From Polydactylus sextarius (lineage: Eukaryota; Chordata; Actinopteri; Polynemidae): a stretch of DNA of 64,000 nucleotides. Shown piece by piece: positions 36,701 to 64,000 of the stretch (positions are counted from its first letter, which is position 1; each line of letters starts with the position of its first letter). The position numbers and the translations under genes are program-made. The notes under the pieces are model-generated. The model searched no databases. It had not been told where the DNA came from and saw nothing but the letters and a program-made list of their open reading frames with translations. Location of the stretch: NCBI GenBank assembly GCA_016801845.1, contig CM028918.1, positions 16,608,501-16,672,500 on the forward strand, read 5' to 3'.

Positions 36701-37675
36701 TTTGTACCTGTCATGTTGCAGGTCCTCTGGTTGCTTTCAAAGTGAAACTGTCTTCTCGCCTGAGCAATGTACTCCGTCGCCTCCCTCTCCTGGAGCTCCC
36801 TGATCTTCTTCTGGGCATATTTACCCAGGAAGTACACACCTGACGATCAGTAACAGAGACTAAAATTAAACAGAGACCTTCAAAAAAAAAAAAAAAAAAA
36901 CACAACACAAAATGACACAACTTAAATGGTCTGAGACTTAGAGACAGCATCATGCAAAGATCAGAAAATATAAGTAGCTACATGTCTTTAAATATTCTCA
37001 TTCATCCAGCTCATAATACATCAGTTTACATCCTCTGACTCCTGCAGATGCCAATGTTTGATTCACTATAACAATGAACAACCTGCAGCTTCCTCAGAGC
37101 CACAAGAGATAAATCAGAAACACTGAGTTTAATTCTCGAGGTGCATTAAATCAGCTTGTGATAGACTTAATAAGCTAACGATTAGCATCACTTCAAGCCA
37201 AACCTTGTTCAATATCCTGAGAATTCAAAGACGCCACAGCCTCAAATAAAATGCAAATGTTAATAGACGTTAATAGAGTCATTTCAAACTATGAGCAAAC
37301 AAGTGGCAGCGCGATGTGAACATTGTTTCATCAGGTGTTTCTCCAGCACTTCTCCAGTATGAAGTGTCCGCTGGATGGTGGAGACTGGTTCATTTACCTG
37401 AAATTCAGCCGCTTGGTGTAAAAAACTAAGTGCCGAATTTTAAAGAACAACATTCTCGACTGTAAAACACTGTTACATGTTTTTAAAGAGGTATTAGTGT
37501 TTACAGGCACATTAAAAAAAACTATTTCAATATTACCTAGCGGCGCCTGGTGCAGTGTTACAATCCAGTGTTAGCACACTAGCTAACAGCAACACCACTT
37601 ACCTCCAACTACAGCTCCGGCGAAAATAAATTTCCTTTTGTGGCGTTTAACGAAATTCCAAGCAGACGAAAACAT
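33718..37675 (-). CDS. pex3: PEX3, peroxisomal biogenesis factor 3
   Basis: Peroxisomal membrane protein that docks PEX19 carrying newly made membrane proteins. It is needed to form peroxisomal membranes. Twelve coding exons on the minus strand: 37675-37603, 36839-36708, 36595-36514, 36311-36268, 35936-35815, 35637-35571, 35488-35434, 35343-35205, 35107-35037, 34954-34832, 34615-34519 and 33801-33718. They total 1,089 bases, or 362 residues, against 373 in human, and phases match at every junction. The N-terminus has a basic stretch (KRHKRK) before a hydrophobic segment at about residues 16-33, as in the family. Highly conserved blocks include EYIAQARRQFHFESNQRTCNMT (read from exon 2), the APPDVQQQYLSSIQHLLGD block in exon 6, and SETPSHFVQ. 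The missing residues fall in the variable loop encoded by exon 8. The exon 8 donor is unusual (see finding). An inverted SINE lies in the last intron. Start ATG is supported by family alignment. Confidence 0.95.
34164..34390 (-). mobile_element. tRNA-derived SINE-like copy in the last pex3 intron
   Basis: On the plus strand it reads as the complement of the 24851-25130 element: 'TGGTTTTCTAGTCCTCACAT' first, then 'TTCAGTATCTTGTCCAAGGA', and 'GGGAATCGAACCACCGACCT' (complement of the B-box) near the end. The element therefore lies on the minus strand, the same strand as pex3. Confidence 0.7.
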
Positions 37676-38318
37676 CCTCGGACAGTGAGGGTTTCACCGA
37701 CTAAAACTCCCGAAACGCTCCGTACTCTAACTAACTTTGTGCGGACTATTTTACAGACATGGTATCGGAAGAGTTTCGCTTCGTTAGCACCTGCTTGCTA
37801 ACACGCAGCTAGCTGTCAAAAAGTGTCCGATCAAAGTGAGCGGACTGAATCATACAAGTTCCGGTTAATAATTTCAAAATAAAATATGAATCTTTTTCAA
37901 AGATGAAACTGTTGCGTTTCAGAGTTAACAGCTCAGAAAATTGGTTGTAATTATATATAAACAAATGAAACAAGCAAAAATAAATAAAACAAAATAAAAT
38001 AAAGGCAATGTTTTTATTTGAGTTTGTATTATACTTTTTGTATAGTCTATACTATTTCATATAGTACGATCACATAATGAAATTTAATCTAATTTAATTT
38101 GTACAAAACTATAGTTATGATGAAAATAATAATAAAAAGGAGCAAGGCTTATGGAGACTAGATTATATTCATATGGTGCAAACTTCACATCCAAAGGAAT
38201 GAGCTGAGTGAAAAAAATACACTGGAGTGAAACCTACAACCTCCGTAAACATTATGAAGATTATAATATAGATACATATTACATGAATCGCTCAGAGCAA
38301 ACAATTGATTTTTATTCA

Positions 38319-38367
<49 letters not shown>

Positions 38368-38777
38368 TATTTAGACTTAATTGAACAGGGATCACCAGAG
38401 AGAAAGCAATGAAACAGTTTTCTCTTTAAATTTATTGAACTTACAATCCAGTCTGTTATTGACCATTAAGTCCATTCCTCAATGTTCATAAATGCTGAAT
38501 TTACTTTTTATAAACCCTCCAACAAGCGTCACAATATGTGCTTTTATTTTATAGGACTCGCATCCGGTCTACATCAAGTGAACTATGATCAACTTGACAA
38601 ATGGAAAACATCAGCACCGTGAACTCGACACCACCGCGCAGATCCACCGCTCATACCCGGAAGTGGTCCGTCCAATATTATCGTCCTCCTCTGGTGTCAA
38701 CGTGTGTCACAGACACTGTTAACTCACATTAATAATGAAAGTAGTGTGATTTTTTTTATTGAGGTCAGGGAGGCGAC
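37676..38777. promoter_or_regulatory. Shared pex3-adat2 intergenic (head-to-head promoter) region
   Basis: 1.1 kb separates the two start codons, which point away from each other. A CCGGAAGT ETS-type site lies at 38657-38664, close to adat2. A related site at 37857-37863 (AGTTCCGG) lies close to pex3. Neither side has a TATA box at a sensible distance. The middle is AT-rich with a 35-base (AT)n run at 38331-38365, so the region looks like two short housekeeping promoters back to back. The same head-to-head order exists in mammals. Confidence 0.6.
38331..38365. repeat. Microsatellite (AT)n between pex3 and adat2
   Basis: 35 bases of alternating A and T preceded by nine A residues. Confidence 0.95.
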
Positions 38778-40776
38778 ATGGGAACACAGGGAGAGAGTGA
38801 AGCTGCTTCAATGGAGAGTTTTTATCCGAGTGATGAGGAGATTGAGAAGTGGATGTTCAACGCGTTTGACATGGTGAGTGGAAACAGACACTGGTCCACA
38901 AATTCATCATCAGTCAGGTTGATCCAGTCACCTTCATAACACCGTGTAGTCATATTGAAATTATTGTTTAAAGTGTTTTTTTCTTGTCACGTCAGATCAA
39001 GGAAATAGGTCTTAAAAGAGGAACGTAACTAACAAAACAGTTGTTCCTTGTAAGTTTTTGCTCTCACCGATGAAAAGCAACAAACCATCACTTTAGTGAT
39101 GCATCAGCGGGTGTGTTTACACGTGTATCAGTGTCCTCGTTGTGGGTTTGGAGAGTCCAAGTAATCTCAGTTTACAGATACCTGGACCTTAAGGGCTAGA
39201 AATCAGGACTCTGAAACCTGTCAACACCTGATCCAGGGTCAGATGGTGACATTTACAGACTCCCAGAGTTGTGACAGTGTTTCATGTGTCGCTGCAGGCC
39301 AAAGATGCTCTGGAGAACGGAGAGGTGCCTGTTGGATGTCTGATGGTCTATAACAACGAGGTGGTCGGCAAAGGACGGAACGAAGTCAACGAGACCAAAA
39401 ATGTAGGAACAATGAAAGAATTTGCTGTTTATATAAAATAACAAAAACAAAAGTGGGGCGTACCCCATGGATGTGACTCTCTGTTAATACATATATATAC
39501 ATCACTGTGGTAATATTACATAAATTACATTTTGAATGTAACACACCAGATCATTTAGAGAAGAGAGAATAATCAGCAAATACACTTTCCTGTCTTTTGT
39601 CCTGGTTTACTGCATCACACTGTTTAACCAGTGTTTTTGTTTTTGTTGTATTGTAAATTGGTTATGGTGTAACGGTTTAGGGTGACTTACTTGATGGAAT
39701 TTTATAGAAAAAAAAAATAAAATAAAAATCACATAATATTCCCTCCCTTCTCTGTAATTTAAAATGTTCCACTTCATTATGGAATGTGATCAGACCCAGA
39801 TTGTATAATCGTTCAAACTACTGCGTCAGGTTTTGAGTTCAAAGTGTTTGCGATTCACAGTTGCACTGATAATTATTTCAGTGAAACAAACTGGTTGTGT
39901 TAGTGTTGAAATTTGTAATGATTGGTGTTGAGCTTTTTATGTGTGTGTGTGTGTGTGTGTGTTGTGTCTCCAGGCGACCCGTCACGCTGAGATGATTGCT
40001 CTGGACCAGCTCCTGGACCAATGTCGCCGTGACAACCTGGATGTGAGGAGCGTGTGCGAGCGAACTGCCCTGTATGTGACGGTGGAGCCGTGCATCATGT
40101 GCGCCGCTGCCCTGCGCCTTCTTAGTATCCTCTCAGCCTGTGTGTGTGTGTGTGTGTGTATGTGTGTTTAGTGCGTGAACACTGCTCCTTCACCGTCTCT
40201 CAGACATCCCCGTGGTCGTGTACGGCTGCAGGAACGAGAGGTTTGGAGGCTGCGGTTCAGTTCTGGACGTTTCCTCTGCAGATTTACCTCAGACTGGGAC
40301 CACGTTTAAGGTGTGTGTTTGAATCCCACACTACATTATCACACGCATCAGTAGATACACTTGTTTTTGTGTGTATCTGACTGTGCTTTTTATTCAGTGT
40401 GTTTCAGGTCACAGAGCAGAAGAAGCTGTGGAGATGTTGAAGACTTTCTACAAACAGGAAAATCCAAATGGTGAAACTTTTCTTCTTCTTTAGCTTCATC
40501 TCTCCTCATCTTTTACTTAGTTTTTAACCTCTTTCCCTCTTTCATATTCAGAGTTTTGAGATGTTTTCTGGTGTTTCACACTCCTTCTTTCATGTTTCCC
40601 CTTTTTCTTTCCATCTCTTATCTTGTCTTTTAGTGAATGGTTCATTAAAAAAAACAAAAAAAAAAAACCATTCGTTTTTGTGAACCGTTCCACCCCATTG
40701 TCTTCTCACTTTTCTCTAACAGTGATTTATTTTTCCCTCTCTTTCAGCCCCAAAACCCAAAACAAGGAAGGACTGA
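38778..40776 (+). CDS. adat2: ADAT2, tRNA-specific adenosine deaminase 2 (catalytic subunit)
   Basis: Catalytic subunit that, with ADAT3, converts adenosine-34 to inosine in the anticodon wobble position of several tRNAs. Exons: 38778-38873, 39298-39402, 39974-40124, 40204-40310, 40398-40470 and 40748-40776. The total is 561 bases, or 186 residues, against 191 in human. The zinc-dependent deaminase core is intact: the HAE motif in TRHAEM (start of exon 3) supplies a zinc-binding His and the proton-shuttling Glu, and PCIMC (end of exon 3) supplies the two zinc cysteines. EVPVGCLMVYNNEVVGKGRN and FGGCGSVL are family blocks. The tail EMLKTFYKQENPNAPK is near identical to human, ending in basic residues. 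The first ATG was chosen. A second in-frame ATG at 38811 would remove 11 poorly conserved residues and is possible. Intron 3 is only 79 bases and is largely TG repeat. Confidence 0.95.
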
Positions 40777-40838
40777 CATTTTCCAGACACATGTAGCTAC
40801 TTTTTCTATTGCCAATTTTCTTTTAAAAATTTGTGATA

Positions 40839-40844
40839 AATAAA
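40839..40844 (+). terminator. adat2: adat2 polyadenylation signal
   Basis: AATAAA 62 bases after the stop codon, followed by a T/GT-rich stretch at 40859-40873, which is a typical downstream element. Confidence 0.75.
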
Positions 40845-41739
40845 TGATATTATGAATGACTTATTGTGTGTTATTTTCAATCTTCCTTCAACGTTATCTA
40901 CAATTCAATCATTGTTCCAGCAGGTGGAGCACTAGGTTCGATAACTACCCTTCACCATGCTGTGCCTCAACAAAGCAGAAGCGAGATTATTGTCTCTTTC
41001 AAGAGATAATAGAAATAGAAATTATTTTCACATTTTTAGGAACTGTGACACAGCATGATGTTGTGAAGATGTAAAACTCTTCAGAGATGAAAACATGCTG
41101 CTGCAGGTAAAAGAATGAGAACGATGAAAGCTAGACAGTGGGGTGATCTAGGGGAGAAGAGGGTAAAAATGTTCTTCTTTGCTTTTTCTTTCACGGCGAC
41201 CACAACATTGTGTTTTTTGTTCTTAAACCGTAACTATGGGGCGCACACCACTTCCTGTGCTACTTTTTCTGAGAACAAGACAGAGCATGAAATAGCAAGG
41301 AAGTGTCTGTGGGTGTGTTTGAATGTGTGTGTGTGTGTGTGTGTGTTGCAGTGCTTCTCAACAAGACTGACCCTCTAAACTGCTCATTTAACACACAACA
41401 CGTATACACACACACACACACAAATATGGTTACTTTCACTTCCTCTCAGACACAATGCAGCCAATGTGGTGTGTGTGTATGTGTGCGTGCAAAGCATCTG
41501 CAGCAGGGAGGAGTTGAAGCAACTAAATGTGTATGTGTTAGAGAGAGAGTGAGTGTGTGTATGTGTGTGTGTGCGCATGGGTTTGCTGCTCTGTCAGATA
41601 TTGAGCACAGTGAGTGTGGGTGCGTCTCACACGTCCTGCTGTTTTTTTGGGTTTTTTTTTGTCGTTTTTTTCCCCAACAAAGCGATGGAGAGGGTTCAAA
41701 CTTGTTCACACTTCGTCTTTCACACTTTCCGTTTTTAGA

Positions 41740-42530
41740 CTTTGTTTGACTTCCACAACTTCCCCTCCGTCTTCTGTCATCCTGCTTTTCTCATGGCTGG
41801 CACTTCCTTCCTGTCTTCCTTCCTTCCTCCCCACCTTTTCCTTCCTGCTCCTTTACTTCCTTCCTTTCCTCTACTAAATTGTTCTCTTTCTTTCCTTTTC
41901 ATTCCTTCACATTATTTCACTTTTAGCACTTTTCTGTCTTTCCTGCCTTTCAACTCCTCATTTCCTTCCTATTGTTTGTTTAACAACTTCCTTCCTTCCT
42001 TCCTGCTTCCCTCCCGTCCCTTCCTCTTGTCAGTGTTGTCACCTGAAATTGTTTGTTGTTGTTGTTTATTTTCCATTTTTAATCCACTTCTTCCACTTCC
42101 TCTCCATCCTTCTCGGTTCTTTGCTTTCATTGCCTCTTTCCACTTCCTTCCTTTACTCTGTATCTGTTTACTTCCTTCCTGCCTTGCTTTTTTGTTTCCT
42201 TTCCTTTTTTCATCCACTTTCATGCCACTTTTTTCTTTGATACCTCCCACTTTTTCTTTTAATTCTTTGTTCCCTACTTCCTTGTGTCTTCACTTCCCTC
42301 CTTCATTCCCACTTTCATTTTATTTTTCCTCTTCCATTTGTACTCTCATTCATTCTCCTCTCACGATTTTTCTTTCACCACATTCTTCTTTGCCTGTCCC
42401 CTTTCCTATTTTATATCATTAAGTGTCCTTTCATATTTACCTCATATAATGTTTTGTTGTTGTTGTTGTTTACTTCCTTCTATACATTCTTCCCTATTTC
42501 CTGCCGTGGTTCTTGGGCCTTTGCTTAAAT
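41740..42530 (+). repeat. Polypyrimidine tract rich in TTCC
   Basis: About 790 bases mostly C and T on the plus strand, dominated by CTTCC and TTTCC words with short (CTTC)n runs at 41991-42003. The long open frames across it are compositional artefacts. Confidence 0.8.
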
Positions 42531-43136
42531 CCCCTATCGTTGTCTTTGTATGTACATTTCTCAGGTGTGCATTATGATGTACATTTAACACCACATTTCC
42601 TTTGTCTTTCTTTGTTACATCACATGCAAAAATATGTTGTGTTTTTATTTTTTTGTCGCCCAAAGCACGTGCCGAGCTGCAGCTCCCGTCTGCTCATTAT
42701 CATGTAAATCTATGCAAATTCATGTAGAGCAGAATATTCTTGAATGTTTTAATGTGTCACCTCATAGTGGAGGAGTTGACGTGTTAATGAAGAGACGGAA
42801 CACACACACACACACACACACACACACTCAGCAGTGCAGAGCTAGCTGTTAGGCGCTAATGAACAGGGTGTGTTGTGTCAAATTCTCCTTTCCAAACTGA
42901 CAGTGAGAACAGTGGAGGAGTCACACACACCCACTCATACACACTTGAAAAAAGCAGTGTAATAGGAGATGTCATACTGTGTAAAGGTGAGAGAACAGCA
43001 GCACTGTAGAGAGAGAAAGTTTCTTTTTATTTAAAAACAAAAATTCTGTTCACCATCAAGTGACCTGCTGGGCTGCCATGTGGGTTTTTCTCAAAGAGGA
43101 AGTCCATCGTGTCTGTCTTGTCAGGAAGTGCTGTGT

Positions 43137-43203
43137 TTTTTTTTTTTTTTTTTTGTTTGTTTTTTTTTTTTTGTTTTTTTTTTTTTTGTTTTTTCTTTTT
43201 TTA
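43137..43203 (+). repeat. T-rich tract (T)n with single G or C interruptions
   Basis: About 65 bases of T broken only by isolated G and C residues. Confidence 0.9.
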
Positions 43204-45631
43204 ACCTTTACAGTTAAAGAGCGTCTGAAATGGTATTGCCCCACCTCTTTGTTCATCACTGGGGGGAGATGTGTATTGCACATTAAAACCTCAGTTTCCT
43301 ATTTTGCTGTTGGTCTTTTCTCCTTCCTCAGTCTGATACCTTAGTCAGTTTGCGTGTTAATGGATCTTTACAACATTTGGTACAACATTTCTTTGTTTCA
43401 CTCTTTCTACCTTGCAAAAATGATTTGCTTTCATTTTATTATTAGATTTTGACTCATTTTTCTCACTTACAATTCATAACAACTGTTTGTCTTTCAGGGT
43501 CTGACTGTAATCACAGCTTTTAAAAATAAAATAATAGCTTTATAGTAGTTGCTTTTAACTTACAGGATCTGGGATTTAGTGATATCTAGTGGTGGGGTTT
43601 AATATTACAACAAACTGAATAATCATCACCTCACTTTACTCCCTTTCCTTATATATAAGACAAGACAATGTATAAGACAAGTAGGACTGAGGTAATATAA
43701 AAAGGTACAAATGCTCTGTAGAGCTAATAACTGATTAATAATTAATTGGATTTGTCCCTGCTGGGCTACTATAGAAACATGGAAGTCCAACATGGAGGAC
43801 TTGACTCACAGAGATATATATCAACCTTATTTTCCTTATTTTAGGTGAATATATTGTATTGAAAACATAATTAAAAATGTCACATTTAATTGTGGCAATA
43901 GCTTCCTTCTAAATAATAAATATAGGACCTTTAAATATGCTATATGCGCTAGCTAGCATGCTAGCATCAGCAGAAGCAAAAAGTTGATAAAATAGATAAA
44001 ATAATAATAAACAAAGGCTCTTGAAAAGAAAAAAAAGCACTTAGATCCGTTAGATAAGTAAGTAAACACGTATAAATGCTAATACTGGATATGCAGCAAT
44101 AGCAAAAAAAAAAAAAAAGTACATTTAGCACATTTAAAGAGTGAAATCACATTTCGAGCCTCCGCATCTGGACAACACATCTCTGTTTGATTCTGTTATG
44201 TTTAATCAGAAAATAGCAGCTAATCAGGTGTCACTTGAGAAAGCAGCGAGTGTGTGAGTGCGAACGTCGTTCACGTCGTGCACTGATTGTGTTTGAATTT
44301 TGGGTTTCCATGGCGACAGAGAGCTGGAAAAGCTGTTTGACAGACTGGTTTGATTTCAAAAAGTTCTGTTCCCGTTCACAGCTTTGTCAGTGGAGCCAGT
44401 AATGAGACCAAGGCCAAACAAGTGTCTGTTCCTCTGGCTATATTTATTCTTTCTGCCTGTCTGTCACCAGTGTATCAACAAGTCCTTTTTTACCAGACAC
44501 ACAAAAAAAAACCCTGTTTGAATAAAGACCACTGCTAATGGCATAATACATACAACTACAAGTGCGAAATGCTGCTGGTCAGACATTTTGTTTTTTAAAG
44601 CCTTTGAACCAACCAGTGCTGCTGTTTTTCTGGAAGAGGTTGGTGAGGTTGTGTATCTGGAGACAAAACCACATCTAAATATTCTTGAAACCAAACATGG
44701 ATGATAACAAGAAGCTTTGCAAAGATCTTTGTGCAGAAAGGAGCAAAAAAAAAAAAAAAAGTGAAGAGTTTGTCTGACATGTAGCTGTTTAGTTACAAGT
44801 CATAATGTGTCCAAGCCAGAAGACCATGAAGTCAATTCAAGATGTCGTATCATCTTACAGCTGTACTCATCCACCCTCCAGTCTATTTTGAAGTAATTAT
44901 TGCTTAATATCATTACTTATGGCCAAAAAGTCACACTGACCTTCAACTTAGGACGTCTCTGCCAAATTTTGAAAGGATTCCCGCCCTAAGGTTAGAGTCT
45001 TAACATATTACACAATTTTTGATTTTATCTCAGCTTGTACTGGAAAAGATCTGGTCCAGCTTGGTTCCAACAAAACGGGGGAGGCTGCACATTATCTCAA
45101 AAAGTTGCTATTTGTCAGAGTTTACACCGGTTTAACTCAACAGCAACACTGTGCAAGTGAAATGCTAGCAGAAGCTGATTAAGAGGACATCAGTAACATC
45201 ATAATGAGAACTAAATGATAGCAAGAGATCATAAAGGGGGACTTTCATAAAGGATAATAAAGGATGCCCCAGCGCAGTTGTCCCCTTGCAGGATGCAGAG
45301 GCATAAGGAAGGTTGGACACGGCGTGTCTTTGTCCATAGATGAAAATCCCAAGTTTGGGGGGAATTGGATGAACAGGTTGGGAGGAGTTTATTTTACTTT
45401 GATGTGCAATTTTTTCATGGTGGAAAAAAAATGGCTGGGCTAAATGTGAATGGCCTAGTCCATTAGAACCAGGGCTATAGAAGGAATCAGAATTTTGTTT
45501 CTAGGGCACTGTTCTCGAGATATGAGCTAAAACGTAATTAGTGCCACCTAGTGAAATGCATCCAAGATGCCAGGGTTTGGTGCCTGTTGCCCTTGCAGTT
45601 CATCCTGGGCAGACACTTTTCTGTTAGTGGA

Positions 45632-45928
45632 ATATCGTATTGACCTAAATATAAGACGGTATTTTTTTTCCCAAGAAAAAAGTCTGGAAAAGTCAGGTCT
45701 AGAGACCCAGGGGTCTAAACCAACAGGTGGTGTTTTACGCAGGTGGAGCCACCTGCGTAGCAGTGTATATGCCGTGCAGCTGTTTGCGAGTTTGAATCCA
45801 CATCTAGAAAACAAAACAAAAAATCTACTCCTAAATGATGCATGCTTGCTACTACAGGTCATACAGCGACTATAGGTCGCTCACTTTTTTTTTGAAAACG
45901 GGTCGACTTATATTCGGGTCAATATGAT
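45632..45928. mobile_element. MITE with ~24-bp terminal inverted repeats
   Basis: The left end reads ATCGTATTGACCTAAATATA and the complement of the right end reads ATCATATTGACCCGAATATA. They match at most positions over about 24 bases. The interior (about 300 bases in all) has a near-perfect palindrome, TACGCAGGTGG-AG-CCACCTGCGTA, at 45736-45759. No transposase frame is present. The superfamily was not determined. Confidence 0.65.
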
Positions 45929-46039
45929 CATAACAATAATCCCTAGAATAACAATAGGGATCCTGCAACTCCGTTGCATGGAACCCTAATAATTAGGCCA
46001 ATTATTAGGCAATGTAATGATCCTCAGTCCAACTTGAAA

Positions 46040-46310
46040 GGGATGAAGAAGCGCAGCAGTGTAGGACCACATAGCCACTGATGCAGACATAATCTAGCGA
46101 TCGCTAAAACATACATGTAGCACAGTTTAAGTTTAAGTCCATTTGACACAGCAAAACATAACAGAGTTTTCTCTGCCTCTATGTGTTTACACGAGGGATA
46201 AAAGAAGAAACCCTAGTAAAAGCTCTCAGGTCGACAGTAGAGTATTAAAATTTTTCATTTTTAAATGTCAAAGCTTGATTCTGAACATTTTAACTTCATA
46301 CTTGAACCAC
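46040..46310 (+). repeat. Dispersed repeat, copy A (pairs with 47565-47850)
   Basis: Shares with 47565-47850 the words 'CCCTAGTAAAAGCTCTCAGG' (the other copy has ACCTAGTAAAAG), 'TTCTGAACATTT', and an upstream 'GATGAAGAAGCGCAGCAGTG' versus GATGAGGAAGCAGAGCAGTG, all in the same order and orientation. Confidence 0.7.
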
Positions 46311-47059
46311 AAAATAAAAAACATCTTCCTTTATGTCGATAATCAAGATGTTGGATCCAGAAGAAGTGAGACTCCAGAAGAAGCTGCACAGGCCCCAGTG
46401 TTTTATGGGATATGGATTCATATGATATTCATATGATTCTTTCTTGTAATATTAAGACTTTATTCTTGTCACTCTCAAAGATCAAAAGTCAAGTTTTTTT
46501 AAGGATCCAACAGGAAATATTTTCCACTCAGACTTTATTGATTTGTTCTTACATCTAGTTTCCCCCATACATGTAATGCACATGTACTGACTCATAAGAT
46601 GAATAATAATCAGAATATTAATAATAATGATGTTCAACACATTGCTGATGTTTGGTAGTGTGGTCGTAGCTTATGATGGAATTCATTCACATTGTTGTTA
46701 GATCAGAACAGAAAAGCAGTTTATAAATAAATTCTGAGTGTGTTTCTGTCCCTGTATGTGTGTGTGTTATGAGTGTGTGTGTTCATGTTTCATGTTTAGT
46801 GCAGATGGACATTTGTGCGTTTTGTTCACTGTCCTTTACAAAACACAAGCCAGATGCAACATGGTTGCTTTACTTTTTCCACTGCAAAAAAACACAAATC
46901 AAAACAAACAAAAAAAAAAACTATAAGATGAGTTGGTTTTTTTTTTCAGTTTCATTTTTTCCTCTATTTACATTTTACTGACAATGTTTCTTTTTTTTTT
47001 TCTTTAAATGCTTAATGCTATGAGTACAGTTCCAACATAATTCCAGAGAGGTCGCTCGT

Positions 47060-47065
47060 TTTATT
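47060..47065 (-). terminator. aig1: Putative aig1 polyadenylation signal
   Basis: AATAAA on the minus strand, about 85 bases after the inferred stop codon in the last exon. Confidence 0.5.
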
Positions 47066-47150
47066 TCTTGTGCTGTCCTTGGTGGGCGGGACACATCTCG
47101 TCCTCCGTCCAACCGGAGACGACGTCGACGCCTACGCAGCCGAGGGAGGA

Positions 47151-63872
<16,722 letters not shown>

Positions 63873-64000
63873 CTGCAGAGGAGCACGGAGAGAGTTCAGA
63901 GAAATCTTTATGACTTTCACAGTGATGGACAGACAGAAGGGGGAGAGGAAGAAAGAGGTTTTCACAGGAAGACGGAAGAAGAAGAGTTCAGAGAGGACAA

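Larger units (their letters stand above)
40880..47050. other. Convergent intergenic region between adat2 and aig1
   Basis: No gene seen. It contains TG/CA microsatellites at 41320-41346, 41408-41422 and 42800-42827, the polypyrimidine tract at 41740-42530, a long T tract at 43137-43203, a MITE, and one copy of a direct repeat pair. 44900-45560 has the look of old dispersed repeat sequence ('GTGCCACCTAGTG' near its right end) but could not be classified. Confidence 0.55.

Noticed and set aside
41742..42422. A 226-codon open frame
   Set aside because: It lies wholly in the TTCC-rich pyrimidine tract; its composition is explained by the DNA alone.

Overview
The window looks like nuclear DNA of a ray-finned (teleost) fish. 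The evidence is spliced vertebrate genes with GT-AG introns, AT-rich noncoding DNA crowded with (CA)n/(TG)n and (AT)n microsatellites, teleost-style tRNA-derived SINEs, and decayed Tc1-like transposons. The species cannot be named from the sequence. No prokaryotic operon, CRISPR array, rRNA or intact tRNA gene was seen.

Layout. (1) 1-3520, minus strand: atf3, a stress-induced bZIP transcription factor. Three coding exons, a 5'UTR exon, a TATA box and CRE/CARE-type sites are visible. (2) 3540-33450: about 30 kb with no coding exon I can support. It holds a 0.65 kb polypyrimidine tract, many microsatellites, a Tc1-like derivative, SINE copies, a repeat family rich in nuclear-receptor half-sites, and two GC-richer patches that resemble regulatory DNA, one with an inverted pair of CRE plus TTCCGGGAA motifs at 8644-9212. 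(3) 33718-37675, minus strand: pex3 (peroxisomal membrane protein biogenesis), all 12 coding exons. (4) 38778-40776, plus strand: adat2 (tRNA A34-to-I deaminase catalytic subunit), six exons, head-to-head with pex3 across 1.1 kb. (5) 40850-47050: repeat-rich DNA between convergent adat2 and aig1. (6) 47151-63872, minus strand: exons 2-6 of aig1 (androgen-induced gene 1, a threonine hydrolase of fatty acid esters of hydroxy fatty acids). Exon 1 lies beyond the right edge. Its long introns carry a MITE with nested internal ends, a degenerate Tc1-like transposase and very long CA repeats.

The pex3-adat2-aig1 block matches the order at human 6q24.2. Human ATF3 lies on 1q, so the adjacency of atf3 marks a lineage-specific junction. 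The genes are independent housekeeping or stress genes, not a functional cluster. I found no convincing new biological system. The points most worth checking are the extended low-complexity C-terminus of Atf3, the inverted CRE/STAT-like element pair upstream of atf3, the unusual exon 8 splice donor of pex3, and the dispersed repeat that carries a perfect DR1 site. Exon coordinates come from reading the sequence by eye against remembered family proteins, with reading-phase continuity checked at every junction.
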